Part shown: positions 42,512 through 53,852 of the stretch, one piece after another
Numbering within the stretch: the first letter of the stretch is position 1
Layout: each line of letters begins with the position of its first letter
Assembly (NCBI GenBank): GCA_024347235.1
Contig: AP025283.1
Span: 3,534,001-3,598,000 of the forward strand
Length of the DNA: 64,000 bases
Source of the DNA: Aliamphritea spongicola
GTDB lineage: Bacteria; Pseudomonadota; Gammaproteobacteria; Pseudomonadales; Balneatricaceae
Direction of reading: 5' to 3'
Program-made: the position numbers and the translations under genes
Notes under the pieces: model-generated
The model's input: only the letters and a program-made list of their open reading frames with translations
Databases searched by the model: none
Told to the model about the DNA's origin: nothing

Positions 42512-42525
42512 ACAATATACGTTCA
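42512..42525. promoter_or_regulatory. Possible third copy of the shared operator, marR upstream
   Basis: ACAATATACGTTCA, 13 bases before the marR start. It matches ACAATATATGTTTA of the other two sites with two pyrimidine transitions. Could give autoregulation. Weaker than the other two because the outer part does not match. Confidence 0.45.
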
Positions 42526-42982
42526 AGCTGTATAATTACATAATCATACTTACCACATATCAAATCAAAACCCAATATTTAAGATCCGCTCTGCTTTGAA
42601 GCCGGACCTAAATGCACTTCCGGGCACCCGCTCGTAGTTAAGAGGTTCCTCAAATCGCAAGGCTGGATCAGCTTCATCCTGTCAATACTGCGCCCTCTTC
42701 ACTTCAACAACTAAGTCAGGCTTTATTCTCTTGTGTTTTTATGCCCTATATAAAAATACCTATAACCACATTCTCACTTCAGACTTCCCACTTCCGGCCT
42801 GACTCAAAGCTCAAACTAAAACGATTAACTTAAGTAAATTCAGTCAGTTATAACTGCTCTGCCTGCATCCCTATAAATAATTCTCTGTTGCAGTTACAGC
42901 CACAGACGTTGCCCGCCCTCTCTGATTAAACACAAAAATCTCATCAGTTGCTTATCCATGATTTCAAATGGGCTGGCAAAGC
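42526..42982. other. Intergenic region between marR and the xdhC promoter
   Basis: About 460 AT-rich bases with no supported gene or RNA. Short open stretches have no recognisable motif. Confidence 0.5.
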
Positions 42983-43024
42983 TTGACTTATACGTTTTAG
43001 ACAATATATGTTTATAACACATAA
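42983..43024 (+). promoter_or_regulatory. Promoter-operator of the molybdenum-hydroxylase operon
   Basis: TTGACT 42983-42988, 17-base spacer, ATATGT 43006-43011, then TTATAACACATAA. It is aligned gaplessly with the minus-strand decarboxylase promoter; 33 of 42 positions agree, including GACA-TATATGTTTA-AACA-ATAA. It lies 60 bases before xdhC. Confidence 0.72.
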
Positions 43025-43083
43025 ATAATAAATAAAAGGCCCGCACATGTATCAAACAGCCTTTAAAAATTGCGTACATCACT

Positions 43084-44069
43084 ATGAGTAACCAACTTTC
43101 TTATATGCTGTCTGCCTGGCTAAATAGCGAAGCCGGTACTGAGTGGGTTTTGGGTACGGTTTATAAAACCGAAGGATCTGCATATCGCAAAGCAGGTTCC
43201 ATGATGCTAATTAACAGCCTTGGTCAACAGTTCGGAATGCTAAGCGGTGGTTGCCTGGAATCAGATATCATGCGCAACGCACGTAAAGTCATGGCTACCC
43301 TGACCCCGGCTACCCTGATCTACGACAGCACAGACGAAGATGATCTTTCTTTCCAGCTGGGTATCGGCTGTGGAGGCAAGGTATACATCATGCTGCAACC
43401 CTTACATGCTGATAACGATTTAAATCTGGGTGCAGTAGCCACAGCACTCAGACAAAGAATATCTGGTACTTACCATCAAAAATTGGGTGTACAGAAGCAT
43501 TCTTTCAACCCGGCGAACCTTGTCCGACGGTGCATGGCCACATCAAAGAAGGTTGGTTAATTACCCCTATAACCCCTGAGCCTCATCTGCTCGTCGTCGG
43601 TGGCGGCATTGATGCAATCCCGATAGTTCGAATAGCCAAAGAACTTGGCTGGCGAGTCACCCTCGCCGATCCAAGACCAGCGAATGCAAGAGTTGATAAG
43701 TTTCCTCATGCAGACACGATACTCCGTGAACTGGGCACTAGCCTAAAACGTTATATCACTGACACCCGTGTCGATGCCGCAGTATTAATGTCACATAACA
43801 TTGATCTCGATGCGCAAGCTTTACTTAATATTCATCTCTGCGGTCTTAAACACATCGCCCTGTTGGGACCACCCCACCGTTATCACCAGGTGCTTGAACG
43901 GGCAGCGCTCAGTGAGTCCTTACTGGGATGTCCGGTCTCAGGACCTGCCGGGCTGAAAATTGGCGGCCAGCTTCCCGAAAGCATTGCGCTTTCTATTCTC
44001 AGCGAATGTCATGCGGTATTGCATTCACAAGCTGCAAAACCTCATCTCAGATCAGTGGCTGCCAGATGA
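43084..44069 (+). CDS. XdhC-family molybdenum cofactor maturation protein
   Basis: XdhC/CoxI proteins bind and modify the molybdenum cofactor and load it into molybdenum hydroxylases. The N-terminal part has GTVYKTEGSAYRKAGSMMLI, GMLSGGCLESDI and QLGIGCGGKVYI. The C-terminal Rossmann-like part has PHLLVVGGGIDAIPIVRIAKELGWRVTLADPR and IALLGPPHRYH. One frameshift near 43535. ~328 aa. Stop overlaps the next start (ATGA). Confidence 0.87.
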
Positions 44070-44664
44070 ATGTCGCATGCCTGTTGCTGGCCGCTGGCGG
44101 CAGCTCCCGCTTCGGAGGGCGGAAACAACTGGCCTCCGTTGAGGGCCAGCCAATGATTCAACGCGCGTTGGAACAGCTAACACCGGTATTTAACCAAGAG
44201 GTTTACACCGTCATCGGCGCCTACCGGAACGAAGTCAGCCCTTTACTTGCCGGACGTTGCCACGTCATTGAGCATTTAACCTGGAACCAGGGTCTTGGTT
44301 CATCAATTAAAACAGGCGTAAACACCATCATCCAACAGAGCAACTATGATGGCATTTTGATCGCTCTAGCCGATCAGGTCAGGCTAATGCAAAGCGACTA
44401 CTCAGAACTCCTGTCCCGGTTTGATGGCACAACAATAATTGCTGCGCATTATTGCGGTAAAAACGCAGTCCCCGCCCTGTTTCCGACACGCTTTTCTCAG
44501 AACTTCAGAACTTAAATGGTGACTCAGGCGCACGCTGTTTGCTGGACCGCTACTGCAACTCAGTCACAGCGGTTCCACTTCCGCAGGCTGAAACAGATAT
44601 CGATACCAAACAGGATCTGATTCAGCTAACCACCAATTATCTGTATCTCAACCAACCTGAATAA
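44066..44664 (+). CDS. MobA-like (MocA-type) molybdenum cofactor nucleotidyltransferase
   Basis: MNVACLLLAAGGSSRFGGRKQL is the NTP-transferase signature. TWNQGLGSSIKTGV and LIALADQVRL (metal-binding Asp region) follow. MocA makes the cytidine dinucleotide form of the cofactor used by xanthine-dehydrogenase-family enzymes. One frameshift near 44505; the repaired tail is NGDSGARCLLDR...LNQPE, stopping at 44664. ~199 aa. Confidence 0.85.
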
Positions 44665-44748
44665 GGGCACTCAATCACTACATAAATAAAAGAAAAGATC
44701 GGTGCATTCAACAATCTGATCATCAAAAATAACTAGGATGACTATGAC

Positions 44749-45235
44749 ATGACCACATTTAAATTAAACGGTAAGCAGGTATCAAGCACAGTTGCTGACG
44801 ATACACCGCTACTTTACGCACTCAGGGGTGACTTCGAGCAGAATGGCCCGAAATTTGGGTGCGGCGTTGCTCAGTGCGGCAGCTGTAGCGTTCTCGTTGA
44901 GGGTAAAGTCGTACGCTCTTGTGTAATGCCAGTTTCCGCCATCAAAAATAAAGAAGTAACCACTCTGGACGGACTGGCCGTTTCGGACAGTCAACTTCAC
45001 GCTCTGCAGCAAGCTTTTAGATGAACAGGCAGCGCAGTGCGGTTATTGCACTAACGGCATGATTATACAGGCAAGCAGCCTGCTTAAAGACAATCCAAAA
45101 GCAAATGATGATGAAATTCGCCAGGCGATGAGCGGAGTTTTATGCCGCTGTGGGAGTCAGGCACGGGTCTTAAAAGCCATTAAACGTGCCCAGGGTGCAG
45201 ATTTGGGAACAAATGTAGGAGCAGCAGACTTATGA
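44749..45235 (+). CDS. Molybdenum hydroxylase small subunit, two [2Fe-2S] clusters
   Basis: Plant-type ferredoxin half with GCGVAQCGSCSVLV...RSC, and a helical half with QCGYCTNGMI and LCRCGSQARVLKAI, the usual eight cysteines of IorA/NicA-type subunits. One frameshift near 45020. ~161 aa. Stop TGA 45233 overlaps the large-subunit ATG. It lacks its own signal peptide, so it would be co-exported with the Tat-tagged partner. Confidence 0.88.
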
Positions 45236-47461
45236 GCAGTGTTAACGCATCTGATTTTTCCAGACGAAAATTCCTTAAAGTAGCAGGCGGCCTGACAGCC
45301 AGCTTTATGCTGCCGGTTACCTTCCGTGGTGCACAGGCTGCCGACGCAAAACTTCCCTGGATCACAACCAAATATCCAACTGTTGATGCCTGGATCCGAA
45401 TCAATCCTGAAGGAAGTGTGTCCGTCTTTTCCGGCAAAGCGGAATTAGGACAGGGTGTTCAGACCGCTATCTGCCAGATTGTCGCCGAAGAACTCGATGT
45501 CGACATGAACCGCGTGCAGATGATCAACCCCGATACATCTCTCTCACCAGAAGAGTTTTACACCGCGGGAAGTGTATCGATAGAAACAAGTGGCATGGCA
45601 ATTCGCCACGCCAGTGCTGAGGTTCGCGATTACCTGCTGGATATGGCCAAAGTCACAGCCAATATTAATAAAGCAGATGCCACTGTTATAGACGGTGAGA
45701 TTACCGGTACCAACGGCGCTAAAACCAGTTACTGGTCACTGGTTAACAATAAAGCAATCGACATTAAAATGACCGGCAAAGTGGCGCCAAAGATCCTTCC
45801 ACTTACAAACTTGTCGGTAAGCCCCTCCCACGTATTGATCTTCAGGATAAACTGACAGGAAAAGAAGGGTTTATAACCGATATTCGCCTGCCTAATATGG
45901 CCCATGGCCGCGTTGTACGTCCGGCCCGGCCCAACTTTACCTTACGTAAAGTAGCAACAGCTGATGTTAAAAAATGCCAGGAGTTATTTCTGTTATTCAT
46001 GATGGTAGCTTCCTCGGCGTTGTTGCTGAGCGTGAAGAACAAGCCATCACGGCAGCAAAAGCACTCAGCCAAAATGCAGAATGGGAAGGTCCTGCACTGA
46101 AACCTGTCCACAGTGATTTGCCAACGCAAATTAAAAACCTGCCAAATACAACAGAGACATTCTTTGAAACAGGCGATGTTTCCCAGTCCAAAGGCCGACA
46201 GATTTCCGCCGCATATTATCGCCCTTTATTGCTCACGCATCCGCATCACCTTCATGCGGCATCGCTCAGTTTGAAGGTGATACTCTGACAGTCTGGTCTC
46301 ACACCCAGGGCGTATTTCCGGGGCGCCGCGATATGGCCTTCGCGCTTGGCATGCCCGAAGAAAAGATTCGTTTTATTCACGCTCACGGTGCTGGCTGTTT
46401 TGGCCACAACGGTGCTGATGATGTCGGCATGGATGCCGCGTTATTAGCACGTGCTTCAGGCCGACCGGTCAGGGTAATGTGGTCACGGCAGGATGAGATG
46501 GCACAGGCCCCTGTGGCACGGCAATGCGGATGGAATTAAAAGCGACAATCGACAGCGCATCTAAAATTACAGCATATGAACACGATGTATGGACAGGTGT
46601 TCACGGTGCCCGTCCGGGATTACAGTTTTATATGGATGCAGGCAAAGGCACAGCTTATCTGCCCATGTGGCACCTTAATAAGCCGGTGAAACGCTACGAT
46701 ATCGTTGATATTCCGCCAAAATTTGGCGGCGGCGGTGAACGCAATGCAAATCCGATTTATGACATACCTAATACCCGGGTCATCAAACATCTAATCCCGG
46801 AAATGCCACTCAGGGTTTCAGCACTCAGAACGCTGGGAGCACATGGCAATATCTTCGCCATGGAGTGCTTCCTTGATGAAATTGCTTTGGACCTGAATGA
46901 AGACCCTGCTGCATTGCGTATACGTCATCTTACCGATCCACGTCATAAAGCCGTGATTGAAGAAGTCGTTAAACAATCGGGCTGGACAGGTCAAAAGGCG
47001 GTAACGGTAAAGGCCGTGGACTGGCATTCAGCCGCTATAAAAACCGTGCAGGTATGACAGCAATCGTTGTCGATGTTGACGTCGACTTAAAAACAGGCGA
47101 AGTATCTATTGAAAAGGTTACCGCTGCTGTAGATGCCGGCCAGGCAATCAATACCGACGGTGTAGCGAACCAGGTTGAAGGCGGTATTATCCAGTCCCTA
47201 AGCTGGGCATTGATGGAAGAAGTTACTTATAACGAAGATGCCATCACCAGCTTAGACTGGACCGGATACCCTATCTTAAAACTGGATAACACACCGACAG
47301 TCGATATCTATGTGATTAACCGACCGGATCAGGCTCCGCTTGGTGTCGGCGAAGTATCACAGGGGCCTGCGTCTGCAGCACTGGCGAATGCAGTTTTTGA
47401 TGCCTGTGGCGCACGTATACGTGAACTGCCTTTACGGCCTGAAAAATCAAAGCCGCAATGA
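45232..47461 (+). CDS. Tat-exported molybdenum hydroxylase large subunit (isoquinoline oxidoreductase beta-like)
   Basis: Xanthine-dehydrogenase-family molybdopterin subunit. Tat signal at the N-terminus (FSRRKFLKVAGGLTASFMLPV). Then AWIRINPEGSVSVFSGKAELGQGVQTAICQIVAEEL, a GAGCFGHNGADDVGMDAALLAR cofactor segment, PLRVSALRTLGAHGNIFAMECFLDEIA, and the catalytic Glu region near GVGEVSQGPASAALANAVFDA. Frameshifts near 45800, 45975, 46240, 46520 and 47000. ~742 aa. Likely oxidises an aldehyde or hydroxylates an aromatic/heterocycle in the periplasm. No cytochrome c subunit gene follows, so its electron acceptor is unclear. Confidence 0.85.
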
Positions 47462-47730
47462 ATAGCTAAGCGGCAGAATTGTTGCTCCACATTACGGAGC
47501 ACCTAGCAAAGCCTGGTTCTTTACCGATGTTATGGAGGGTTCACCCAAAATTCATCACAAAGGAGTCAGGCTTTTTCATAACTAGCCCTTATCCACAGGC
47601 CTCTGAATCTTTACCAAACCTCATTCAGAGTAACAGACAAAACAATTTAACATTCTGCTTACTCAGTTAATGACTTCAAACGAATGAAATTATCTGTCCC
47701 TGAGCAGAGTCAGCTCGCAGCTGCAGAACT

Positions 47731-48444
47731 TTATCCCTCAATATTCACCACCAGCTTGATGGCATCGTGCAACCAGTACTCCCGGTCGAATTCCAGAAAG
47801 TCACCGTTTTCGTCATAGCAGAGTCGTTCCAGATACAGGCCGGTGCTGCCCTGATTCACATTAAGAATACTGGCCTCGTCGCCAACCAGTGCCTGGGAGC
47901 AGACTTCGATTTTCCGCTCAGCCGGCGCCAACTGGTAGGTTTCCCGCAGCATTTTCCACAGAGAATTGTCAGTGTCCTGATTGAGCAGACCCGGACATTT
48001 CAGCGGATTCACATAGTTATGCTCCACCAGCAGGCAGCGGTCATCCACAAAGCGGCGACGTACGAAATGATAGATAGGAGACCCCACCGGCATATCGCAC
48101 TGTTCTGCCAGCCAGGCCGGTGTTTCGGTAATGATCTTGGTAAGGGTTTCAGTACGGGGAACAAAGCCCTGTTCTGCAACGTAGCGGGTAAAGCCCACAT
48201 CCCGGCTGGGCTCATAACTGAGCCGTGCCGGAGTAACAAACCAGCCCCGGCGGTTCGAACGATAGATGCGCCCTTCCGCTTCCAGCTGCCCTAATGCCTG
48301 GCGCAGAGTGACCCGGGTGGTTCTGAAACGTTCCGCCAGTTCACGCTCTGCCGGTAACCGCGCCTGGCTGCCCAGGCTGTTGGCGGTGATCCATTCCCAG
48401 AGCTGATCACGAACCTGAAGGTAAACCGGAGAATTACTGAGCAT
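47731..48444 (-). CDS. GntR family regulator with UTRA domain (PhnR-like candidate)
   Basis: Intact 237-aa protein. N-terminal winged helix: RLPAERELAERFRTTRVTLRQALGQLEAEGRIYRSNRRGWFVTP. C-terminal UTRA domain: PVGSPIYHFVRRRFVDDRCLLVEHNYVNP...GLYLERLCYDENGDFLEFDREYWLHDAIKL. This HutC-subfamily architecture fits the GTMTAKAC core of the three operators at 18.4, 22.6 and 24.9 kb. Those targets are 23-30 kb away, and a truncated copy of this gene's 3' end lies at 30.9 kb. Regulation of the phosphonate genes is inferred. Confidence 0.87.
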   Translation of the reverse strand: MLSNSPVYLQVRDQLWEWITANSLGSQARLPAERELAERFRTTRVTLRQALGQLEAEGRIYRSNRRGWFVTPARLSYEPSRDVGFTRYVAEQGFVPRTETLTKIITETPAWLAEQCDMPVGSPIYHFVRRRFVDDRCLLVEHNYVNPLKCPGLLNQDTDNSLWKMLRETYQLAPAERKIEVCSQALVGDEASILNVNQGSTGLYLERLCYDENGDFLEFDREYWLHDAIKLVVNIEG

Positions 48445-48524
48445 TAAAGCGGTCCTGCTGGCAAAAAGGATGATTTAACAATTGCTTGCCATTCTACCAG
48501 CAAAGCAGAGCCAGAATAACCGGC

Positions 48525-50909
48525 CTAGAATAACTGAAACTGAGGGGTCGCCAGGGACTCGAAATCCTGATTCAGAAACACCAGAATGGTATCAATCACC
48601 GGCATCAGCTGTTTATCCGCGTAGTGCTGATAGTCAATCGCCGAGGTACGGTAACGGGCCGGTTCCGGGCCATTCACAGTGATCACGTATTCAATGTAAG
48701 TACCGGCAGATATCTGATCCGGCTTGCCTTCTTTCGCCAGCTGTTCGCAAAGCTTATGAGCGGCCTGAATCTGCGGCGGTTTGTTTTTCTGGTAATCCGC
48801 CAGTGGCCGGCGCAGCCGTTTACGGTAAACCAGTTCATCATCCAGCAGACCTGCCCGTAAATCTTTTAGGACGGCCTGAAGATATTCCTGATAAGGCTGA
48901 TCCGTAAAGACCTTTCATACAGTTCCTGCTGCACCCTTCTGGCCAGGGGCGTCCAGTCGGAGCGGACATTTTCCAGACCTTTAAAGACCATCCGGTGACT
49001 GCCGTCCGGCTGATACTGAATCCCCGCATAGCGCTTCTTGGTACCCTTGTCGGAATGACGCATGGTCGGCATCAGAAAGCGCTGATAATGGGTTTCAAAC
49101 TCCAGTTCCAGATGGCAGTCGATATCAAAACGTTCCCGCAGATTTTGACGCCACCAGTTATTCAGTTCAGTGGCCAGCCGTTTACCTTCTGCTTCTGCCT
49201 GATCCGCCGGAAAATCATTTCCCAGCCAGACGAATACAGAATCCGTATCCCCATAAATCACTTTATGGCCGAAAGCCTGCTCGATCTGCTCTTTGGTACG
49301 GTTGAGAATTTCATGGCCCCGCAGGGTAATTGAGCCGGACAGACGGGAATCAAAGAAGCGGCAAACATTGGAGCCCAGCACCCCATAGAAACTGTTCATG
49401 ATGATCTTAATGGCCTGCGACAGCGGCGCATTCTGCTCAGCCTTGGCCTGATCCCGGGCGGACCACAGGGTTTCAATGATCGATGGCAGGATACTGTCAC
49501 GACGGTCAAAGACCCCGTTATTGAAGCCGGGTATCAGACATTCCGGCGGCACTTCGGTACCGGTGCCCTGTGCCAGCCCGTAGGGGTCAACCATAAAGGT
49601 CAGAATGATACTGGGATACAGGCTCTTGAAATCCAGTACCAGCACATGTTCAAACAGCCCCGGCACCGAATCCATGACAAAACCGCCGGGCGCGCCCATA
49701 TCTGCACCGGAGGCATAAACCCGGGCCACATAGCCCTTACGGTGCAGCCGGGGCAGATACTGGTTATCGAAGGCCGCTGCCGAACCACCGATTTTATCCA
49801 GTGCCAGCCCGGTTAACCGACCCCGCTCCACCAGATAGTGCAGCAGCTGGGCTTTTTCGAAGATGTCCCAGACCAGCTTACAGTCTTCCAGATTATATTC
49901 CGCCAGCAGGCGGGGTTATCTCTGTAGGTCTGCTGTATTTCTTCGCCACGGTTGAGACCGTCATCCACCTGGTGCCCAAGCAGTTTGCCCCGCTCCAGCA
50001 GATGGTTAGCAACATATTCAAGGGAGAAGCTTTCGAACTGAAAGGTGGCCCCTTTCAGGGTATCAATACCGTCGATGACCACACGGCCGGGAATCCGGCA
50101 GAACCACTTACCCTGTCCGGAACGCATCACATTCAACGGGCTGTTATCCCGCCCCAGTGACAGGCGTACACCGAGTAGCCGTGCCCGTTCGTAGATCACC
50201 CGGAAATCAAAACCAACCACATTCCAGCCAATGAAAATATCCGGGTCGTATTCCCGGGTAATACGCTCAAAGGCTTTAAGTAACTGACGTTCATCCGGTA
50301 CATAAACCAACCAGTCATCGGCGGGCTGACCTTCTGTTTCAGCAGGCGGTTCGCCGATCATCACCACCTGACGGAAATCATCCGCATAGAAACCAATGGA
50401 GAAGATATGATCCGCCCGCATGGTGGTTTCTATATCCAGTGAAAGCATTTTCAGCGGCGGTTTAACGTCCACCGGCTGCAGCCGCATACCCTGTTCGGTC
50501 ATTACCGCCCGGGCACCGGCCTGAATAAAACGCTCCATCAGATAGCGGTCGACACCCCGGATATCTTCTTCCATCATGCCGATATGAGCGCGGGTCAACC
50601 GTTCGATCACCTGCCGCTGTACCGCAAGAGACTGACAATAGAGCCCGTGAACGCCCCGCTGCTCCAGCTCTTTTAACGGCAGATCCGCCAACCGCCAGCC
50701 CTGCAGGTCATGCAAAAGGGATTGTATTTCGGGAACATCGTCATCAAAGACAAAAAGACCACTTCCTGGCCTTTGATGGTGACGTTAAACGCAGCGCTGT
50801 TGTCTTTCAGCCAGTAGCTGAAGTCCACGCCGTCCCGGCCGTCATACTGCTGCCGGGTAAGGATAAATCCTTCCCGGCCAGAGGCTAACGACATTGCTGC
50901 GCTTTCCAT
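48525..50909 (-). CDS. polB: DNA polymerase II
   Basis: Family B polymerase of damage tolerance. Exonuclease motif MLSLDIETTMRADHIFSIGFY and NVVGFDFRVIYERARLLGV; polymerase motifs LDFKSLYPSIILTFMVDPYGL, KIIMNSFYGVLGSN and VIYGDTDSVFVWLG. Frameshifts near 48915, 49870 and 50730, and the repaired tail ends ...ATPQFQLF at 48525. ~795 aa (E. coli 783). The start is uncertain: ATG 50909 is used, ATG 50894 (MSLASGREGFIL) is closest to E. coli, and ATG 50930 would overlap the mevalonate operon. Confidence 0.9.
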
Positions 50910-50919
50910 GCAATAACCG

Positions 50920-51923
50920 TTAGCTGCCAAACGGCGCGATTACCTGCATATCAGGGAATTGCCCGCACACAGCGGCTTCATCGGCGGCGCTGAACAGCAC
51001 CTTGAGGTTAGGTCCGGCATCCATGGTGAAATACAGGCTTAAGCCTTCAGCACGCAGTTGCCAGATTTTATGCATCGCTGTGACTGAATCGGCCTGCCAG
51101 TAAAGCAGTGGCGGCCAGGAAGCAATCATCGTAGCGTGCATCGACAGGGCATTCTGCTCCGCCGTCTGCCCGAGCAATTCAAAGTCATGGCTTTCAATTG
51201 CGGCATGTAACTGGCTCAGGTCTGCTGCGGCCTGCATCGGCCAGCTCTGGTAAAGATGTGCCGTCGCAACGGTACGGTTCATTCCGGAACGGGAATCCAC
51301 CGGTTTCTGGGCCGTGCTGACTTTAATCAGACCAATGCGTAAATCCGGCCAGGCGGTGGCTAAAGACGTCGCCACGCTGTCCATACCGTCTTCCCGCTGC
51401 CCCATGTTCCATTCCACGAAACCGTTAAACAGTGAACGGCTGGCACTGCCGCTGCCCATCCGGGCAAACGCAGACTGCAGGGAAAGATCCAGTTCTAAAC
51501 GGTAAAACTCATTCACCGCCTGCATCAGCGCAGCAAAGCCTGACGCGGATGACGCCAGCCCCGCCGCCGTAGGAATGTTGTTCACCGTTTCCACCCGTAC
51601 CCGGTGATCGGCGCCCCGGCGGAACATATCTATAAAGGCGATAACCTTAACGGCAAAGCTGTTATCAGCGGCCAGCAGCTCATCATTCAGCACCACCTGA
51701 TCCTGCCCGCTCTCTGACAGCAGAATCCGGGTTTTACTGCCCAGGTGTGCCAGTGATACCGACAGGCTGGAATTGATCGGCAGGTTTAACTCTGCATCCC
51801 GCTTCCCCAGTATTTACACAGAGCAATATTACTGGGCGCAAAACTGAAGTCTTCCATGCTTTGCGGTAAGACGGTTTCCGGCAGATGTTCAGCGACAACC
51901 TGCTGCTTAGTAAATTTCAACAC
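50920..51923 (-). CDS. mvaD: Diphosphomevalonate decarboxylase
   Basis: ATP-dependent decarboxylation of mevalonate diphosphate to isopentenyl diphosphate. FSFAPSNIALCKYWGKRD (after one repair near 51810) is the family N-terminus. VNNIPTAAGLASSASGFAAL is the GHMP ATP loop, and GSGSASRSLFNGFVEW is typical. Start GTG 51923 directly follows the preceding stop (TGA-GTG). ~334 aa. Last gene of the mevalonate operon, ending just before polB. Confidence 0.9.
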
Positions 51924-52836
51924 TCACCCCTGTGGTGACAAACTGACGGGAATTTCCTGATAATCCAGTGCCAGTTCAGGATCCCGGCCTAATGCAAGTA
52001 CACAGTCTCCCAGCCCGGAGCCGGAGATCTTCGCACCGTAAATAACCGGCGACTGCCGTAATCGGTAGACCAGATCGGATAGCGCCAGATCATTCACGCC
52101 CAGCGCATCCATCAACCCCTGATAAACATTCATACACTGGCCCAGTGCTGGCCAGTCCTGCCGGGCCAGCGCGGCTTCAGCATCAAAGGTACACTGCCCC
52201 ATCAGCCAGTACAGCTTCTGGTAAAGCTCCGGCAAAGCCTGGGTATGCTGTTCTACCTGACGCAGCACTCAGGGGTGGTGGTCTTATAGCCCACATAATA
52301 GAGACTCAGCTCCGGCACCTGCCCTAAAGGTTCGATCTGACAGGGATCAACCGTATAGCCCACTGATGCACCAAAGACACTGGCAGCAAGGTCAGTACCG
52401 GAGCCACGCCCCTGTACTTTATGCACGGTAGCCAGCGCTTTACGGAACAGCTCATAGCTGTCGGAGGCTTGCTGGCAATAAGCATCCAGCACAGAGGTTG
52501 TGGCAACGGTGACCGCTGCCGATGATCCCAATCTAAGGTATGACCAAAACCGGCTTCGATCTTCAGATCAAAACCTTTGTGTAATCCGTCCTGATGCTGT
52601 TCAACCGCCGCCAGCACAAAGCTCAGCCGGGTGTCCGGCTGTAACTCATCCAGGCTGGCGCTGTACTGTGCCAGCGCGGAATCAATATTAATCACACGGT
52701 CATCCCGCGGGGTCAGCGTCACATGAATATGCTTATCCACCGCGCAGGCCAGGGCGCGTTCACCAAACAGCACCGCGTGTTCCCCCATCAGCATAATGCT
52801 GCCGGGAGCTGAAGCTCTAATCACTGAGTCGAGCAC
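51924..52836 (-). CDS. GHMP kinase, probably phosphomevalonate kinase
   Basis: RASAPGSIMLMGEHAVLFGERALACAV is the GHMP N-terminus; GSSAAVTVATTSVL the ATP loop; KVQGRGSGTDLAASVFG fits phosphomevalonate kinases better than mevalonate kinases; KISGSGLGDCVLAL is motif 3. Frameshifts near 52535 and 52260. ~304 aa. Its operon position, between a clearer mevalonate kinase and mvaD, supports the phosphomevalonate step; the assignment between the two kinases is not certain. Confidence 0.7.
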
Positions 52837-52851
52837 CGTCGCTGTCCTCTT

Positions 52852-53852
52852 CTATCGCAAAAATTCATAGCCAAAATCAGCACACAGGATGGCCAGTTCC
52901 GGTTCGCTGATGCCGTATGCCAGCATCGCCCCGCCGCCATCACCACGTACAGCCCCTGCTCCACTGATTTTAGCGGCTCCGCCAGCGGCTTCCACCGTTC
53001 GGGCAAAACGGGCAACTCTTTCAGGCACAACACCAATGGTTTCCAGCAGGCGCTGGTTTTCGCGCACGGCAACGCGGGCATCCTGTTTCTGTAATACAGC
53101 AGTTTTAATCTGCTCTGTCACCGCGGTAAATGCCTGCCAGATATCAGAACCGCCGAAGCCCTGACGAACCTGTTCAACACATTCGCCAGTGCCGCTCACT
53201 GGCCGGCCGGTATTCACATAAAACCAGTTGCCGCTGAGTACCGCATCCGGTACCGGGAGGCCACACCGTTAAGTGCTTCTACCAGCCCGCCAAAACTGAC
53301 CGTGGCAGAATCGATAAGCCCGCCCCGGCCATGGCACAGGCGCTCACAATAACGGGTCATTTCAAACAGTTTTTGCTTTGCTAACGACTGCCCGAATTGC
53401 GCAGCTGCCAAAGACAGCACTGATGCGGCGGCCGCCGCAGATGAGCCCATACCGGCACCGGCAGGCAGTTGGGAAGAAACACTCAATTCCAGATGGCAGG
53501 CAGGATCAGACTCAGGCAAGCACAGCGCCAGGCAATACAACACCAGTTGTTGGGGAGATTGCAGAATCTCAGCAGCGGACAATTTACCCGCCTCAAACTC
53601 GGCAAAGCGGTTGTCCAGCAAAGAACGCTGCGCACGGACGTCCACCCAGCTTAAGGTGCCCTGCTGTTGCAGATCCGGTAATGACCAGGAGAGACCCGCG
53701 GCAGCATCCGGGCGGATACTGCACTGACTGCGGATGTGGCGCGCCACGGCTAATGCCAGTGCCGGCGCACCATAAACAACGGCATGTTCGCCGCTGAGGA
53801 TCAGCTTGCCCGGGGCAAGACTTACCGCTGACGCCTGATTAGCAAGCGACAT
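52852..53852 (-). CDS. mvk: Mevalonate kinase
   Basis: SLAPGKLILSGEHAVVYGAPALALAVA matches mevalonate kinase. LPAGAGMGSSAAAAASVLSLAA is the ATP loop. CHGRGGLIDSATVSFGG carries the substrate-site Asp. AKISGAGAVRGDGGGAMLAYG is motif 3. One frameshift near 53220 (repaired ...FYVNTGRPVSGTGECVEQV). ~333 aa. ATG 53852 overlaps the mvaS tail by 14 bases. Confidence 0.83.

Noticed and set aside
42660..42685. GGCTGGATCAGCTTCATCC, resembling the 16S rRNA 3' end
   Set aside because: The match stops after GGCTGGATCA and no rRNA sequence precedes it.
47508..47576. AAGCCTG ... CAGGCTTTTT as terminator of the molybdenum-hydroxylase operon
   Set aside because: The arms are short and separated by about 50 bases, too far for a convincing intrinsic terminator.
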